From Eulemur rufifrons (taxonomy: Eukaryota; Chordata; Mammalia; Primates; Lemuridae), in contig NC_090989.1 in NCBI RefSeq assembly GCF_041146395.1, forward strand, positions 239,744,843-239,808,842: a DNA stretch of 64,000 bases. The letters run 5' to 3'. The notes beneath the pieces were generated by a model. That model saw only the letters and a program-made list of their open reading frames with translations. It searched no databases and was not told the DNA's origin. The translations under genes and the position numbers were made by a program. Shown one piece after another: positions 21,973 to 33,318 of this stretch (the first letter of the stretch is position 1; every line of letters starts with the position of its first letter).

Positions 21973-22314
21973 CTCTTGGTTCAATATTCCTAAGTATTTT
22001 ATTCTTTTTGATGCTATTGTAAATGAAATTGTTTTCTTAATTTTCTTCCTTGATTTTTCATTGTTACTTTAACATGTCTCATTTTATCAGCCAAATAAGT
22101 CACATGGCCAAACCCAAAGTCAGGAGGGGGACATACAGCCCATCCATCATAAGAAGGCACTGCAAAACTACATGCCAGAGTATACCCCTACCTCAGAAGA
22201 AATGTTTTTGAAAAATCCTGAAGGGGGAAAAAAGAAGTGAGGGAAGAAGGTAGCAAGGTGCCTAGGTAAATTGTTGGTGCCCAGCTAAACAAGTAGCAGA
22301 TATGAGGGAAAGAA

Positions 22315-22445
22315 CACAAGGCCAGGAGTCAGATAGAGGGCCCACCACATGATCTCAGAGAAGTCTCCTAACATCTCTGAGCCTCAGTTTCCTCCTCTGA
22401 TGGTGGGCTAGATGATTTCTAAGGGCCTTTCCTGAGCTAATGACC
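22315..22445 (+). mobile_element. MIR-type SINE fragment
   Basis: It contains AACATCTCTGAGCCTCAGTT, TCCTCCTCTGATGGTGGGCT and AGATGATTTCTAAGGGCC, the core wording of MIR/MIR3 in one orientation. Confidence 0.65.
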
Positions 22446-22565
22446 CTCCCATATTGTGTAAATTATAACAGTTCTGCCCCTAGAATAGAAAACAAGCCAA
22501 CATTAGAAAATCCCTTCTCTTTGTAGATCCATAGGCACCCACACACCCAACACAGGTAGCCATCT

Positions 22566-22930
22566 GTCTTAGTCCATTCAGGCCAGTATAACACAAATAC
22601 CATAAACTGGAAGGTTATACACAAAAGAAGTTATTTTTTACAGTTCTAGAGGCAGGGAAGTCCAAGAACAAGGTTTCAGCAGATTTGGTATCTGTGAGGA
22701 CTTGCTTGCTCTCTGCTTCATAGATGGTGCTTTCTCAATGTGTCCTCGCATGGTGGAAGGATCAAGGCAGCTCTCTGGAGTCTCTTTTATGAGGGCACTA
22801 ATCCCATTCATGAGGACAAAGCCCTCGGGGCCTAACCACCTCCCAAAGGCCCCACCGTCTAATACCATCACCTTGGTGATTCGGATTTGACATGAATTTT
22901 AGGGGGACTCAAACACTCAGATCATGGCAC
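22566..22930 (-). mobile_element. MaLR-type LTR-like repeat, antisense
   Basis: It starts TGTCTTAGTCCATTCAGGCC, continues with ACAGTTCTAGAGGCAGGGAA, GTGTCCTCGCATGGTGGAAG and CACTAATCCCATTCATGAGG, and ends with a GGGGGACTCAAACACTCAGA block. It ends about 1 kb before the first ADAMTSL1 exon in the window. Confidence 0.65.
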
Positions 22931-23928
22931 CATCTTAATGTCTCATAGATCTCATCATTTTCTACCTTACATCTAGTTTTATTAGTGTGCTTTTTAAAAA
23001 TCTTATACCAGCTGGGATCTTCTTAGAAAAGATAGTCTTACCTGCCTTAACTGTCCCCAGAGAAGTGGGTACCAAACAGATACTTTTCGAACTGAACTGA
23101 GAGAAAGCCTCCAGTATCTTTAATTTTCAAGAATTTGTTGTGTTTTAAACTTCCAGATAAATTTTCTTCAGAAGCTAAGTTTCTGGGAGCACAGCAGCAA
23201 ATGCAGAAAGTACTCTGAATGTAGAAAAATTGTATTTTCTCTCCTAACTGAAGTACATTTATCTGACCAATTCTGTTACAAAGTTTTAGGTAGAAACAAT
23301 ATCTCAGTTTAATATTTTGAGATTATATTGTATCAAAATATGTTCAATGACTATTTTAAAAAGTATAATATAGTACATGCCCGGCGTAGCCTTGCCAAAA
23401 GTTTTCAGAAGACAAAGGTTCTGAATTTATAGAGAAATAAGATCAATGTTTAAAATCGTTTTCCTAGTCTGTGCTGAAAAAAAATTGACTTGAAAATCAC
23501 ATAAAGAGTAAAATGGGGGAATATTACACTTTGACCAATTAAAGTTTAATTCTTAACTGTTACTATATAGTATGGTATTTTTCCCCAACATATTATATTT
23601 GAAGAAGAAATTTCTGCCAGAGTAAAATCAGTATAGGAACTTACTAACTTGAAAAGAAAAATGTTGAGTGAATATTAATCATATCATTTTTTAAAAGTTA
23701 GTACAGGGTCATAAATAGAAATAGACACTTTATGTTCTCTAAGAATTTTTATTTAATTGAATGAATAATAGTCACTCTCCCAGAAGCCCAGAATAAAGGC
23801 AAACATAATAAAAATGCCATGGATAAGCCCACATTGTCTGTACAGTTCCTAGAGACCCTGAAACAATTAGCCAGGATTGTGTTCTTTTTTGGCTTTACCC
23901 AATGGCTTACTCCTCCCTTTCCTTCTAG

Positions 23929-24141
23929 GCTGCCCTATCAAAGGTCACCCTACCCCCAATATCACCTGGTTTCATGGTGGTCAGCCAATTGCCACTGTCA
24001 CAGGACTGACACATCACATCTTGGCAGCTGGACAGATTCTTCAAGTTGCAAACCTTAGCGGTGGGTCTCAAAGAGAATTCAGCTGCCTTGCACAGAATGA
24101 GGCAGGGATGCTCATGCAGAAGGCTTCTTTAGTGATCCAAG
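23929..24141 (+). CDS. ADAMTSL1: ADAMTSL1 exon encoding most of an immunoglobulin domain
   Basis: ADAMTSL1 (punctin-1) is a secreted, non-catalytic ADAMTS-like glycoprotein of the extracellular matrix. This 213-bp exon has a polypyrimidine-rich acceptor (TTTCCTTCTAG, AG at 23927-23928) and a GTAAGA donor at 24142. It is in phase 1 on both sides. The 71 codons show an Ig-C2-type domain: first Cys in GCPIKGHP, core Trp in NITWFHGG, and second Cys in the EFSCLAQNEAG strand, ending with KASLVIQ. Earlier exons for the N-terminal thrombospondin repeats are not in the window; the gene is very long in human. ADAMTSL3 is the close paralogue and was considered; the SAXO1 neighbour favours ADAMTSL1. Confidence 0.85.
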
Positions 24142-24216
24142 GTAAGAAACCCTTCAGGCTTTGGGTGCTGGACTTACCTAATTGTCTAATAGAAGAGAGT
24201 GAGTTCTGATCTCCAG

Positions 24217-24450
24217 GGGTGCCCAGGGCAATGAAAACTGAAGATGCACCACGTTTCCATACAGTGCGACCCTACTTCTGCAAAGAGGCTCTTGAGATGA
24301 GCCGCCAGGCCCTGTCCCAGCAGAAGCTGGAAAAGTCAGTGCTGCCTTCAAAAACGGGCTCTTCTGTTCATGATGCTGCTGTTGCTCAGGACCAAGGAAA
24401 CTCCACTGCATATCAAAGTCTGATTGACCTCCTATATGCTGATTTAACTA
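24217..24450 (+). CDS. ADAMTSL1: ADAMTSL1 candidate linker or cassette exon (234 bp)
   Basis: This segment is open for 78 codons and is bounded by a TCTGATCTCCAG acceptor (AG at 24215-24216) and a GTAAGG donor at 24451. It is phase 1 on both sides, matching the Ig exon before it and the thrombospondin exon after it, so inclusion or skipping keeps the frame. The intron before it would be only 75 bases and contains an in-frame stop. The peptide is polar, has one cysteine and no recognisable domain, consistent with a linker between the Ig domain and the C-terminal thrombospondin repeats. I cannot say from memory whether the main human isoform includes it. Confidence 0.6.
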
Positions 24451-25429
24451 GTAAGGATCTCACACACACACACTAGACTGTTTAAGAAATGCAAGTTTTC
24501 TCTTATTTGGTTACAAAAAAATCTCTTAATCTGAACAGTTTGGTTATTGCCTCCTGACTAGAGAGCAGAGGCTGGTGCCAGTGCCGACTGATCATTGCGA
24601 GGAGTCTTCAGCTGCAGTCACCTGCGGAGGACTTCCCAGGCACCTTTCCTTGGTCCTGGCAAGGAGCAGACCGAGCAGCCCACGTGGCTCGCGCACTGCC
24701 CTTCCAGGAAAGCAGGCGGGTCAGAAAGCCTTTGAGCAGGGCCCAGCCTTCACTGCAGCAAGAAAATGTTGTGAATGAGCCCAAAACAGTGGGAGGGGAG
24801 TGAAAACTGCCTTTTTATAGAAACTGGGTGATGCTTTTGAGTTTTCCCTGGGCTGGTTCTACCTCTGCCCTATGTGTGAGATACTTTTAAGGAGAGCACG
24901 ATTCTATTGCATGTATTCCAAAATGGAAGATTAGTGGGAAGGGACAGAGTTTTGTGCCAATATGGCACAAAAGGGAGAAGATTTTTCTAAGCATGTAAGT
25001 TTTCCCCTTAAATATCCTTCCCCACCATTTGGCCTTCCAGATAGGAAAATAAATGTTCCATTTTCTTGCCAGCCAGCTATTCTCTGCTGAAAACCAGAAG
25101 CCACTGCGTATCTGCAAGACTTGTAATACACGACATTTGCAAATGAGCACTCAGAATTTACCAGCTCACGTTTATTTTTAACTGCTTTCCTACTAGTGAG
25201 TCCCAGACCCCCAAATAGAAAAACCAAACAAATTGGCATTTTTACTGACAACATTGTTTCATGTAAAGGAGAACTTTCTGGATGGGTTTTGGTTTTTTTT
25301 TTTTTTTTGGTAACATTTACAAAATCCAACTCCAATCTGAACTTTTAAATTATGTTAAGTATCTTAGATATATTTATATCTCTTTGTAGAAAAATAAAAA
25401 AGTACCTTAGCAAGTATGTTTAAAAATAA

Positions 25430-25605
25430 TAGGAGCTATGCATTAAGTACTCTCCGTGTGCCAGGCATGGAGCTAGGCGCAGCCCTCACAATAACTTGAA
25501 GAGGTGAGGGCCACTGTACTCGTCTTATGATTGAGCCAGCTGAGGCCTCTGGAGACCATATGACTTGCTCAAATAGACTGGGAATGCGCCACTGAGGGGC
25601 ACGTC
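25430..25605 (+). mobile_element. MIR SINE
   Basis: It reads GTGTGCCAGGCATGGAGCTA, CCTCACAATAACTTGAAGAG and GACTTGCTCAAATAGACTGG, the core of MIR in sense orientation. It ends about 130 bp upstream of the next ADAMTSL1 exon. Confidence 0.75.
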
Positions 25606-25732
25606 CTCATTCATAATCAGTCCCCTCCCTCAACGCACGTGTCCACGCACCCCCTTGCCCTGCTCAGAAGCAATATGGAGCGTGGGCAGTCATGCCCTCT
25701 TGTCTTCAACTCTGCCGCTCCTCCTGTGACAG

Positions 25733-25913
25733 ATTACTGGTGGTCTCTGGACAGACTGGCGACCTGCTCAGCGTCCTGTGGCAACAGGGGTGTTCAACAG
25801 CCCCGCCTGAGGTGTCTGCTGAACAGCACGGAGGTCAACCCGGCTCACTGCGAGGGGAAGGCCCGCCCCGCCGTGCTGCCCGTCGCCTGCAACCGGAGAG
25901 ACTGCCCTGCTCG
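25733..25913 (+). CDS. ADAMTSL1: ADAMTSL1 exon, thrombospondin type 1 repeat
   Basis: This 181-bp exon runs from an AG at 25731-25732 to a GTGAGT donor at 25914. It begins by completing an Asp codon (phase 1) and ends phase 2, so the last Arg codon is finished in the next exon. The peptide shows a thrombospondin type 1 repeat: a Trp pair (DYWWS), TCSASCGNRG, QQPRLRC and further cysteines in NPAHCEG, VACNRRDCPAR. The CSASCG block is typical of a family site for O-fucosylation. These repeats bind matrix partners such as fibrillin in related ADAMTSL proteins; for this gene that is inference. Confidence 0.88.
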
Positions 25914-25992
25914 GTGAGTGTGGCACACGCTGGCTCAGGCCTCCCCCCGCCGCTGAAAACACCCTCAGAACGAGCCCCTGGCGCCTCTGCGA

Positions 25993-26252
25993 TCCCCTCA
26001 CCACTCAGCCAGCTCATGGCTAACGGGCCTCCCAGGTGCCTCAAAGGGGCTGCTGAGCGAGCAGGAGTGTCTGGGGCCCTGGGAAAAGATAGCACCCATC
26101 CTCCAGTAGGAAACGTGCTCTCTAGGTTGTTTGTAAGAAAGAAATGTGTTTTTAATGAAAGTGCTGAGGGGACAGGGATGACTGGGCTCTACCCCAACCT
26201 CTCCCCGCTTTCTGTCTGACTTTAAATACCTGTGCTGATCAGGACTTCAGTT
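25993..26252 (+). repeat. Second copy of the 260-bp sequence also at 18965-19223
   Basis: It begins TCCCCTCACCACTCAGCC, about 80 bases after the preceding exon, and ends in TTAAATACCTGTGCTGATCA plus GGACTTCAGTTT. It is in the same orientation as the first copy. It lacks the (CA)n that follows the first copy. Confidence 0.85.
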
Positions 26253-27900
26253 TCGTTGAGGCAATCTTATCCTCTTCTTTTCATTTCCTGCAGTTGCCTC
26301 ATTCTCTGCATTTGGGTTTCTTGGGTAGCCCAGAATGACACCCAGAGTCTCTGCCTCTGACATCTTCCTCATAGTTTGGCAAGGTCTCAGTCCTACTGTG
26401 CACCCTGAGTCTTCGGCAGTAGCTACCGGGATAACGGATGGGGGCTTGGAGCTGGCACCAGTGTGGCGCTCGCAGCCTGAGGGGACTCGGCTTGGCCCCG
26501 AACTACCCCTTCACTACCTATCTGTAGGCCTTTCATAGGCTACTCAGGCAACTGCTTTGTGTTTTGCCAGCTGAGTCATAAGGAGCAGCTGAAACCAGGA
26601 GAGACTCAGTGAAATCTGAAACACACTCATTAATATCAGCAGTTTGACTTGCTGACGGGAAGGTTTCCACGGGAATGATTAATGTCCTTTTATACCCTTC
26701 CTGAACTGTAACATAGCCTACACCTCTCCTTTCTCAAACCCCCATCCCAGCTCCTGAAAAATTGCTGAAATGTATATTTGGAAATAAAAGTTGATTGAAA
26801 TGCAGGCCTGACATTCACCAGGGATGTAAGAGGCTGGAAGACTGCCCTTGCCAAGCTGTGCGAAATGAAGAAGAGATCTTTGACGTGCCAGGAACTTTTT
26901 GATTTGATTTGGTGATGGTCAGAGTCAATCAGCTTAATTTACTTCTGCAAATGCAATAATAATGGCTCTGTTTTCTTGGGTTTCAGTGCCCCCAGGAGTT
27001 TCAAAACACCTCATGCCTGCTTCCTAAGTGGCTCTGCTCCTGTGGGTTGGAAATCTGCACAGTCATCCCTCTCCAGGGAAAAAGAGCAGGGAAGTTGCCA
27101 CAAAACTAAATAAGTCACAGATTTGGGAGGAATTTGCTTTCCTTGCCTGCTCCATGCCTCTCCGGAAAACCAGATGTGGCACCACTTGGCTAGGAGGTAG
27201 CCCTGGGTTCACCTTTGACCAGTTTTCCTGCCAGGCTTTTTGGATACTTTAGCATCCTTCTTTCCATGCAAACAAGCATTGCCCTGGTCATCTTTCTGAA
27301 TAGAACTGGGAAATCCTGCTTTGACCCAGGTAGCTGTTTCAACTATTTCATCTTATATACATTTTTTTCTAGATTGTATTAAACGGCTAAAAAGCAACAA
27401 GTCATTTCTTCCTATTTTTCCCAAACTGTCCGCTTGCCTTCCTCTTTCGTGTTTGTATATGGACCAAGGATTACAGAGTGTTCCCCAGACTACAGCTTGG
27501 CTTTATGAGAAAAGTCTCTTTGTCACGGTCTGGGTCAGTCTTACTCCTGGGGACCCAAATTGTAGTTGGAAGCTAATATTCTGAGAACAACTGTTTTCAT
27601 CACGGTGCAGGCCTCTAAGAGGTATAAGCCCTATAGACTGGGACTCAAGGAGATAGGAAATTGCTCCAGAAAGCTGGAAGGAACTATGTATGAGACGTGG
27701 GTTAAGGTGGGGTACAGTGTACATTAAGTGCTACCACATAACCTTCTGGGTCAGGAGGTGACACAGATTTGAATCTGTCTTCCATTGGAAACTGTCTCTC
27801 CTCTGTCACCTGCTTGGCTGCCTTTGGGAAGTAGCAGTATAGAGTAACTATCTGCAATCTCAGGGCCTTCGGGGCTCAGAATACTCTTCAGGGCAATTTC
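26253..27900. other. ADAMTSL1 intron, nothing recognised
   Basis: I see no exon or clearly named repeat here. The 87-codon frame at 27321-27584 has no domain and lacks matching splice phases. Confidence 0.45.
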
Positions 27901-27904
27901 TCAA

Positions 27905-28220
27905 GTGGATTAGTAGCTTAAAACAACAGAAATTTATTCCTTCACTATTTTGGAGGCCAGAAGTCCAAAATCAAGGTTTCAGCAGGGCCACACTAGCCCC
28001 AAAGGTTCCTTGCTTTTTCCAGCTTCTGGTGGCCACATCACTCTAGCTTCTGCTTCCTCCTCTTCTTAGAACACTTGTGAAGGCATTTAGGGCCTCCCCA
28101 GATAATCTCATCTCAAAATCCTTAATTACGTCTGCAAAGAACCTTTTCCAAATAAGGTAACATTCGCTGGCTCCAGGAACTTGACATGGATATTGTTTGG
28201 GAGGCCATGGCCACCAAATT
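27905..28220 (-). mobile_element. MaLR/MLT-type LTR-like repeat, antisense
   Basis: It contains TAGCTTAAAACAACAGAAAT, GAGGCCAGAAGTCCAAAATC, TCCAGCTTCTGGTGGCCACA and ACGTCTGCAAAGAACC followed by TTTTCCAAATAAGG. It is the same family as 7012-7475. It ends only about 65 bases before the next exon, so it lies very close to the acceptor region. Confidence 0.65.
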
Positions 28221-28285
28221 AGCAGTTGTGTGGTGATAGCAGGACTGGCCCTCTGGGCGCCACTGATGCTTTCTTCTGTCCCCAG

Positions 28286-28493
28286 GTGGATGGTGACCTC
28301 CTGGTCTGCCTGTACCCGTAGCTGCGGAGGAGGTGTGCAGACCCGCCGGGTGACCTGTCAGAAGCTGAAAGCCTCTGGGATCTCCACCCCTGTGTCCAAT
28401 GACATGTGCACCCAGCTTGCCAAACGACCTGTGGACACTCAGGCCTGTAACCAACAGCTGTGTGTGGAATGGGCCTTCTCCAGCTGGGGCCAG
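28286..28493 (+). CDS. ADAMTSL1: ADAMTSL1 exon, thrombospondin type 1 repeat and start of the next
   Basis: A 208-bp exon with a strong acceptor (TTCTTCTGTCCCCAG, AG at 28284-28285) and a GTGAGG donor at 28494. It starts in phase 2, completing an Arg codon, and ends phase 0 after a Gln codon. The peptide opens with RWMVTSWSACTRSCGGGVQT, a textbook thrombospondin type 1 signature (W-x-x-W, CSxxCGGG, R-R-V-x-C), followed by DMCTQLAKRP and DTQACNQQLC. The tail EWAFSSWGQ begins the next repeat, which continues in the exon at 34198. The intron that follows is about 5.7 kb and contains several repeats. Confidence 0.92.
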
Positions 28494-28841
28494 GTGAGGA
28501 GCCAGAGAGAGTTTTATTTGAAGGGAAAAATCTAAAAGTGTGGACCCTACCCCAGTAGAAAGTAAAATTCCACCATTGCCACCTCCTCTGTGATAACTGA
28601 CCTTTTACATTCCCATGTGTCATGAACCCTGCCCCGTATCAGCCCTTGGAGCCCAGAGTTTCTGATATTCTTCTCTAACACAGCACCCACACCCTGGCTC
28701 TTTTCATTTTGATTTTCCTTACCCTGAGGGCGCCCTGCTCTCAGATCATCACAGACCCCCCTCCACCTCCCATTTGGTCAGGCCACCCCTTCTCGCTGGC
28801 TGTGTTGGGGAGTGCGGTGTTGTCCTGGGCCAAGGGTTCTT

Positions 28842-29015
28842 AACTGGACTGCGTGGTTACAATCCCTGAGCCAACTTTTTTAAAAGACCAACATTGAGGC
28901 TATTCATCCCAGAGATTCTAAGTCAATTGTTCTGGGGTGGATCCAAGCATGGGTAATTTTTAGAAACAATTTGGGTGATTCTGATACACAGCCAGGGTGA
29001 AGAACCATTGTTCCA
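28842..29015 (+). mobile_element. MER5A-like hAT transposon fragment
   Basis: It contains GGTTCTTAACTGGACTGCGT, AATCCCTGAGCCAACTTTTT and a closing GGTGAAGAACCATTG, the reverse of the opening words. This inverted-end arrangement fits a short non-autonomous hAT element. Confidence 0.55.
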
Positions 29016-30093
29016 GCCAGGAAAGGTTGAAGCCCAGCCAGATCACTTTGAAACCACCAACTCCCTTCTCAATGCTCTGCCAACAGGTTAACGCAGAAAG
29101 TTCCAGGTAGGCTAAGCACACAGACAGACTTGTTTGACCCCAGAAGCCTGGGAATGGGGCCTCCTCTGAATAGAATGGAGGAACCATGACTCTTTCCATT
29201 TGGAGGGGAAAGTTTGTTTAATTGTGATTTGAAATAAGGCCTCTAAAGAATGGTCATCCGACACATCGGATCTCTCCACCATTTTAGAATGCTGTTGGCG
29301 CCCAAAAAAATCAGATGTGGAGGTGCTTGAGGGAAATGATATAACTGCATATACTCTTTCTCCAGAAGTCTACGTTCAAAACCTACTGGAGACTACTAGC
29401 CATGCACGAACTACCTGCTAGAGCTGATACTTGGGTAGTAACATTTATTCTAGTCTGTCTGGGACTGGCACTAATTGGTAGAATGACCGTTCTGATAGGG
29501 CAGGCATAGTTTTGGGTTGGTTGGCATCTGAGCCATAGCATTAAGCTTGGCCAGCTAGGACACCCCAAAACAACAGGCTTTTAATTCTTTGTGTAACTAT
29601 ATGCGGCCATCTATATATTACCATAGTCGTGTCCCTCCACTCCCCTGTGGTACATTCTTTGGAAAACAATCACTTACACACCTTTCTGTTAACACACTCT
29701 GGCCATCTCTAATGAAGATCAAATGTTACTGGCCACTGAGTTCACTTGCAACTCGTAAGCCATTTGCGGCAGTGCTGACCAATCAACATACCTTTCTGGA
29801 CCCTCCTTATTTCCAGTGACATAATGTGTATATACACTTCATAATCATAGAGCTCCCCTTGCTCCCACACCAGGGGGGATATCATCTTTCTCTTTCCTAG
29901 AAAAGCCTACTTCTGATAACTCTGACTCAGCCCAAGGCAGCTCTACTTCCATGCCTTCAAGGCTTTTGCCAGTTTGTGACATTATGATAGTGAACACATA
30001 TGTACACAGTTGATCACTCTTCCTGATAGAAAAATACACACGTTTTTCTCCATTCCTTCTCCTCAAAACACTCTTTTCTGAAATCCGCTAGAC

Positions 30094-30222
30094 CAGTGTG
30101 TCTCAAGCTTTAATGTGCATTACCTGGGGATCTTGTTAAAAATACATATTCTCATGTGGTGTAGGTCTAGGTAGAACTTGGGATGCTGAATTTCTAAAAG
30201 CTCCCAGTTAACACCAGTTACA
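30094..30222 (+). mobile_element. MER5A (hAT-Charlie) DNA transposon
   Basis: It starts CAGTGTGTCTCAAGCTTTAA and continues TGTGCATTACCTGGGGATCT, TGTTAAAAATACATATTCTC and GCTGAATTTCTAAAAGCTCC, which I recognise as MER5A. Confidence 0.75.
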
Positions 30223-31219
30223 GGGAAATGTTTCCTCATCTGCCTACCTCCTTAAATTCTATGAAAACCAAGACAATCTTCTTAGCTCCAACAACCTGCC
30301 TTCAGGTAATAATTCAACTTTCTTCTTTTAATCCAACATACATTTAAGCATGTGTGATGGAATAAAGGCAAAAGCAGCCCCAGAATATTTTCAGAATCAG
30401 TTGAAAGTGTAGGAAGAGATGTAGCTGGAAAGTATGTACCAGAACATAAATGTAGAAGGAATGGGATAATCAGAATTAGACTTTTAAAAAATTATTCTGT
30501 TAGTAGTATGGTGATCAAATTGGAAAGTGAAAAGACTGGAGCAAGAAACCTAGGTAAGATATTATGGTGATCAGAATGAAGGTAGTAGGTGGTAGATTTG
30601 GAGAGGAATCTACTTCCTCTCTGAAAGTGATTCATGACAGGGAAGAAGTCAAGATTTGGCTGGAGGTTTCTGGATTGAACAACTAGATGGGAAAGGGTAG
30701 ATTGGTATGATAAGAAATTGTTTTGGATATGTTTAGTATGAAATGTTCAAGCATTTCATTTCATTTCATACTCATTAAGCAGTTGGATGTATAGAGAGCT
30801 GTGCTAAACTATCGCTTTGAAAGTCATCAGTATATAAGTGGTAGCTAGGAGTCATAGGTGGTATCACCCAGGGAAAGAGAAAACATGGGATGAAAAAAAG
30901 GAACAGAACCCTGGGAAGTACTAATTAGACTTTGGGAAGAAGAGGGAAAAACATATAGCCTAATGAGTGGGGGGGGGGCGGAATCCTGGAATGTATATTC
31001 ACAGAAACCAATGGAGGACCTTTCTCCAGAAGGAAGGATCAACAGTATCAAAATGCATCCAAAAGAATAAACAAGATAAGCATTGGCCAGTACCTGCTGG
31101 AACTTGACTGATAGGAAGTCACTCTATGAAGGGGAATTTCAGTGTGGTAGTAGGTACTGAAGTCAAACTAGCAATAAAAGTTTAGATATAAATGAGAGTG
31201 AAGGCTATATTCCCATATG

Positions 31220-33050
31220 TGGTCAAAGGGATATCAGCAAAATGGCAGATTAAGAAGTACAAAGTCTTTGTTCCCTCGTGGAAATAGCAAAAAACAACTA
31301 GCCACTAGCTGAACTGCCCTTATAGGAGCTCTGGAAAACAATCCAAGTTCTACAGTAACCACACACTCAATTTTGTAGCATTTTCAGTCACCCTCTCTGG
31401 AGTGTGGCACAGTTGTGATCCTGAGGTGACAGCCACTACTTGTAAAAGCTGCAGGGGGCTACAGACCTGCAGACACCTGGACTAAGAGATTATAAGTGGA
31501 CATATACAATACACTGTCTGAAGGAGAACTTTGGGTGAGTCTCTCTCTGGGAAATTAAGACACTCAAATGCAGCCATATATGTAAAGGAATTGAGAAGCT
31601 AGAAGGAAGCCAAAAGTACATTCTTAAAAAAATAGATGCTTTTAGCTACATTGACTAAGAAAAAAAAAGATGCAAATTGAAGACATTACTATGAACAATT
31701 ATACACCAACAAATTTGATAACCTAGATGAAATGGTCAAATTCCTAGAACCACACAACCTATCCAGACTGAATCATGGAGAAATAAAAAAGTCTGATACA
31801 CTTATAACTGCTAAGGAGATTGAATCAGAAACCTCCCAACAAAGAAAAGCCCTAGACCAGATGACCTTACTGGTGAATTCTACCAAACATTTAAAGGATT
31901 TATATCAATTCTTCTCAAACTTTCCCTAAACATTGAAGTGAAGGTAAGCACTAACACTTCCAAACTCATTCTATGAGGCCAATGTTACCCTGATACCAAA
32001 GCTAGACAAAGAAACTATAAAAAAAACTATAAATTCATATCCCTTACAGGCTGGGCACAGTGGCTCACACCTGTAATCCTAGAACATTAGGAGGCTGAGA
32101 GACAAGGACTGCTTGAGACCAGGAGTTCAAGACCAGCTTGAGCAAGAGCAACACCCTATCTCTACAAAAAATAGAAAAATTAACTAGGTATCTTGTTACG
32201 TTAACTAGGCGTGGTGTTACGCACCTGCAGTCCCTGCTCCTCCAGAGGCTGAGGCAGGAGATAGCTTGAGCCTAAGAGTTGAAGGTTGCGGTGAGCTATG
32301 ATGATGCCACTGCACTCTAGACCAGGTAACAGAGTGAGTCCCTGCCTCAAAAAAAAATCTCTTACAAATATTGATGTAGAAATCCTCAACCAAATACTAG
32401 TAAACCAAATTTAGCAGCTTACTAAAAGTATACATCAAGAACAAGTAGGATTTATTTCTGGAATGTAAGGATGATTCAACATATGAAAATCAATGTAATG
32501 TATCACATGTACCACAATTAACAGAATGAAGGAAAAAAACCACATGACAAAATTAAACTTGGAATAGAAGTAAATTGCCTCAAAATAATGAAGACCATAT
32601 ATGAAAAACACAGCTAATGTCATACTCAATAGTGAAGACTGAAAGCTTTTCCCCTAATATCTGGAATAAGACAAGGATACCCACTTCTATTCATTATAAT
32701 ATTAGAAGTTCAGAGCAATTAGACAAGAAAAAGAAATGAAAGGCGTCCAAGTGGGAAAGAAAGGTTATCTCTGTTTGCAGAGGACATGATTTCATATGTG
32801 AAAATCCCAACAAAAACATAACTGTTACAGCTAATAAATGAATTCAATAAACTACAGGATACAAAGTCATCATGCAAAAAATCTATTGTATTTCTATACA
32901 CCAGCAATTCCATTGACAATACATCAAAAAAGAATTTTAAAAAACCAAGTAGGTGAAAGACTCATACAATGAAAACTACAGAACAGTGTTAAAAGGCACA
33001 AATAAATGGAAGGAACACCCTGGGTATCACAAGCAAAATATGAAGTTGGA
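31220..33050 (+). mobile_element. Old L1 in sense, internally deleted and split by an Alu
   Basis: The first part (about 31220-31650) reads AAAATGGCAGATTAAGAAGT, like the 5-prime UTR of an old L1. From about 31655 the text becomes ORF2-like: AACAATTATACACCAACAAA, AATGGTCAAATTCCTAGAAC and GGTGAATTCTACCAAACATT. After the Alu at 32049-32357 it continues with a GATTTATTTCTGGAATG block, a TTCTATTCATTATAATATT block and an AATAAATGAATTCA block, covering the reverse transcriptase region. Stops and deletions are many; ORF1 is missing. It lies in the sense direction inside the ADAMTSL1 intron. Confidence 0.75.
32049..32357 (+). mobile_element. Alu-family SINE, sense, inserted in the L1
   Basis: It starts GGCTGGGCACAGTGGCTCAC and ends with a CTGCCTC plus A-rich tail. 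Near-identical direct repeats ATCCCTTACA (32039-32048) and ATCTCTTACA (32357-32366) flank it. It is more diverged than the two antisense Alu copies and contains a duplicated GTTACGTTAACTAGGCGTG-like stretch. Confidence 0.9.
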
Positions 33051-33318
33051 CCCTTACCTTATACCATGTATAAAAATCTTAGAAGAAAACATTTCATAAC
33101 ATTGGATTTGTCAATGATTTTTTTAGATATGGCACCCAAAGCACAGGTAATACAGTGAACTTTCCAATTGGTGTATCAAGGATGCGTTTTTTTACATTTA
33201 CCCCAAATCTCCTGTGTCTTTGTGAATAATAGTGTCAAACTGGGCCCTTCAGAAGTGCAATAACTGGCCTTGGGCATAGTTGTCTTCCCCAAGAGACCTA
33301 CCTTAAATTATTCTCCTT

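Larger units (their letters stand above)
19530..22066 (-). mobile_element. Old L1, antisense, broken by an Alu and by a MaLR-type LTR
   Basis: L1M-type 3-prime wording in antisense: TTTTATTGTGGGTAAAATAT, then after the Alu GTTGTGCAACTATCACCACT, then CAGTGGCTGTTCTATTTTAC, AAGAAATCATTGCCAAACCC and GATTACTGTAACTTTGTAGT, which lie in the 3-prime UTR and ORF2 region. The MaLR-type repeat at 21598-21972 cuts it, and L1 sequence resumes with CCTCTTGGTTCAATATTCCT at about 21973. The L1 ORF2 is multiply broken. Confidence 0.75.
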
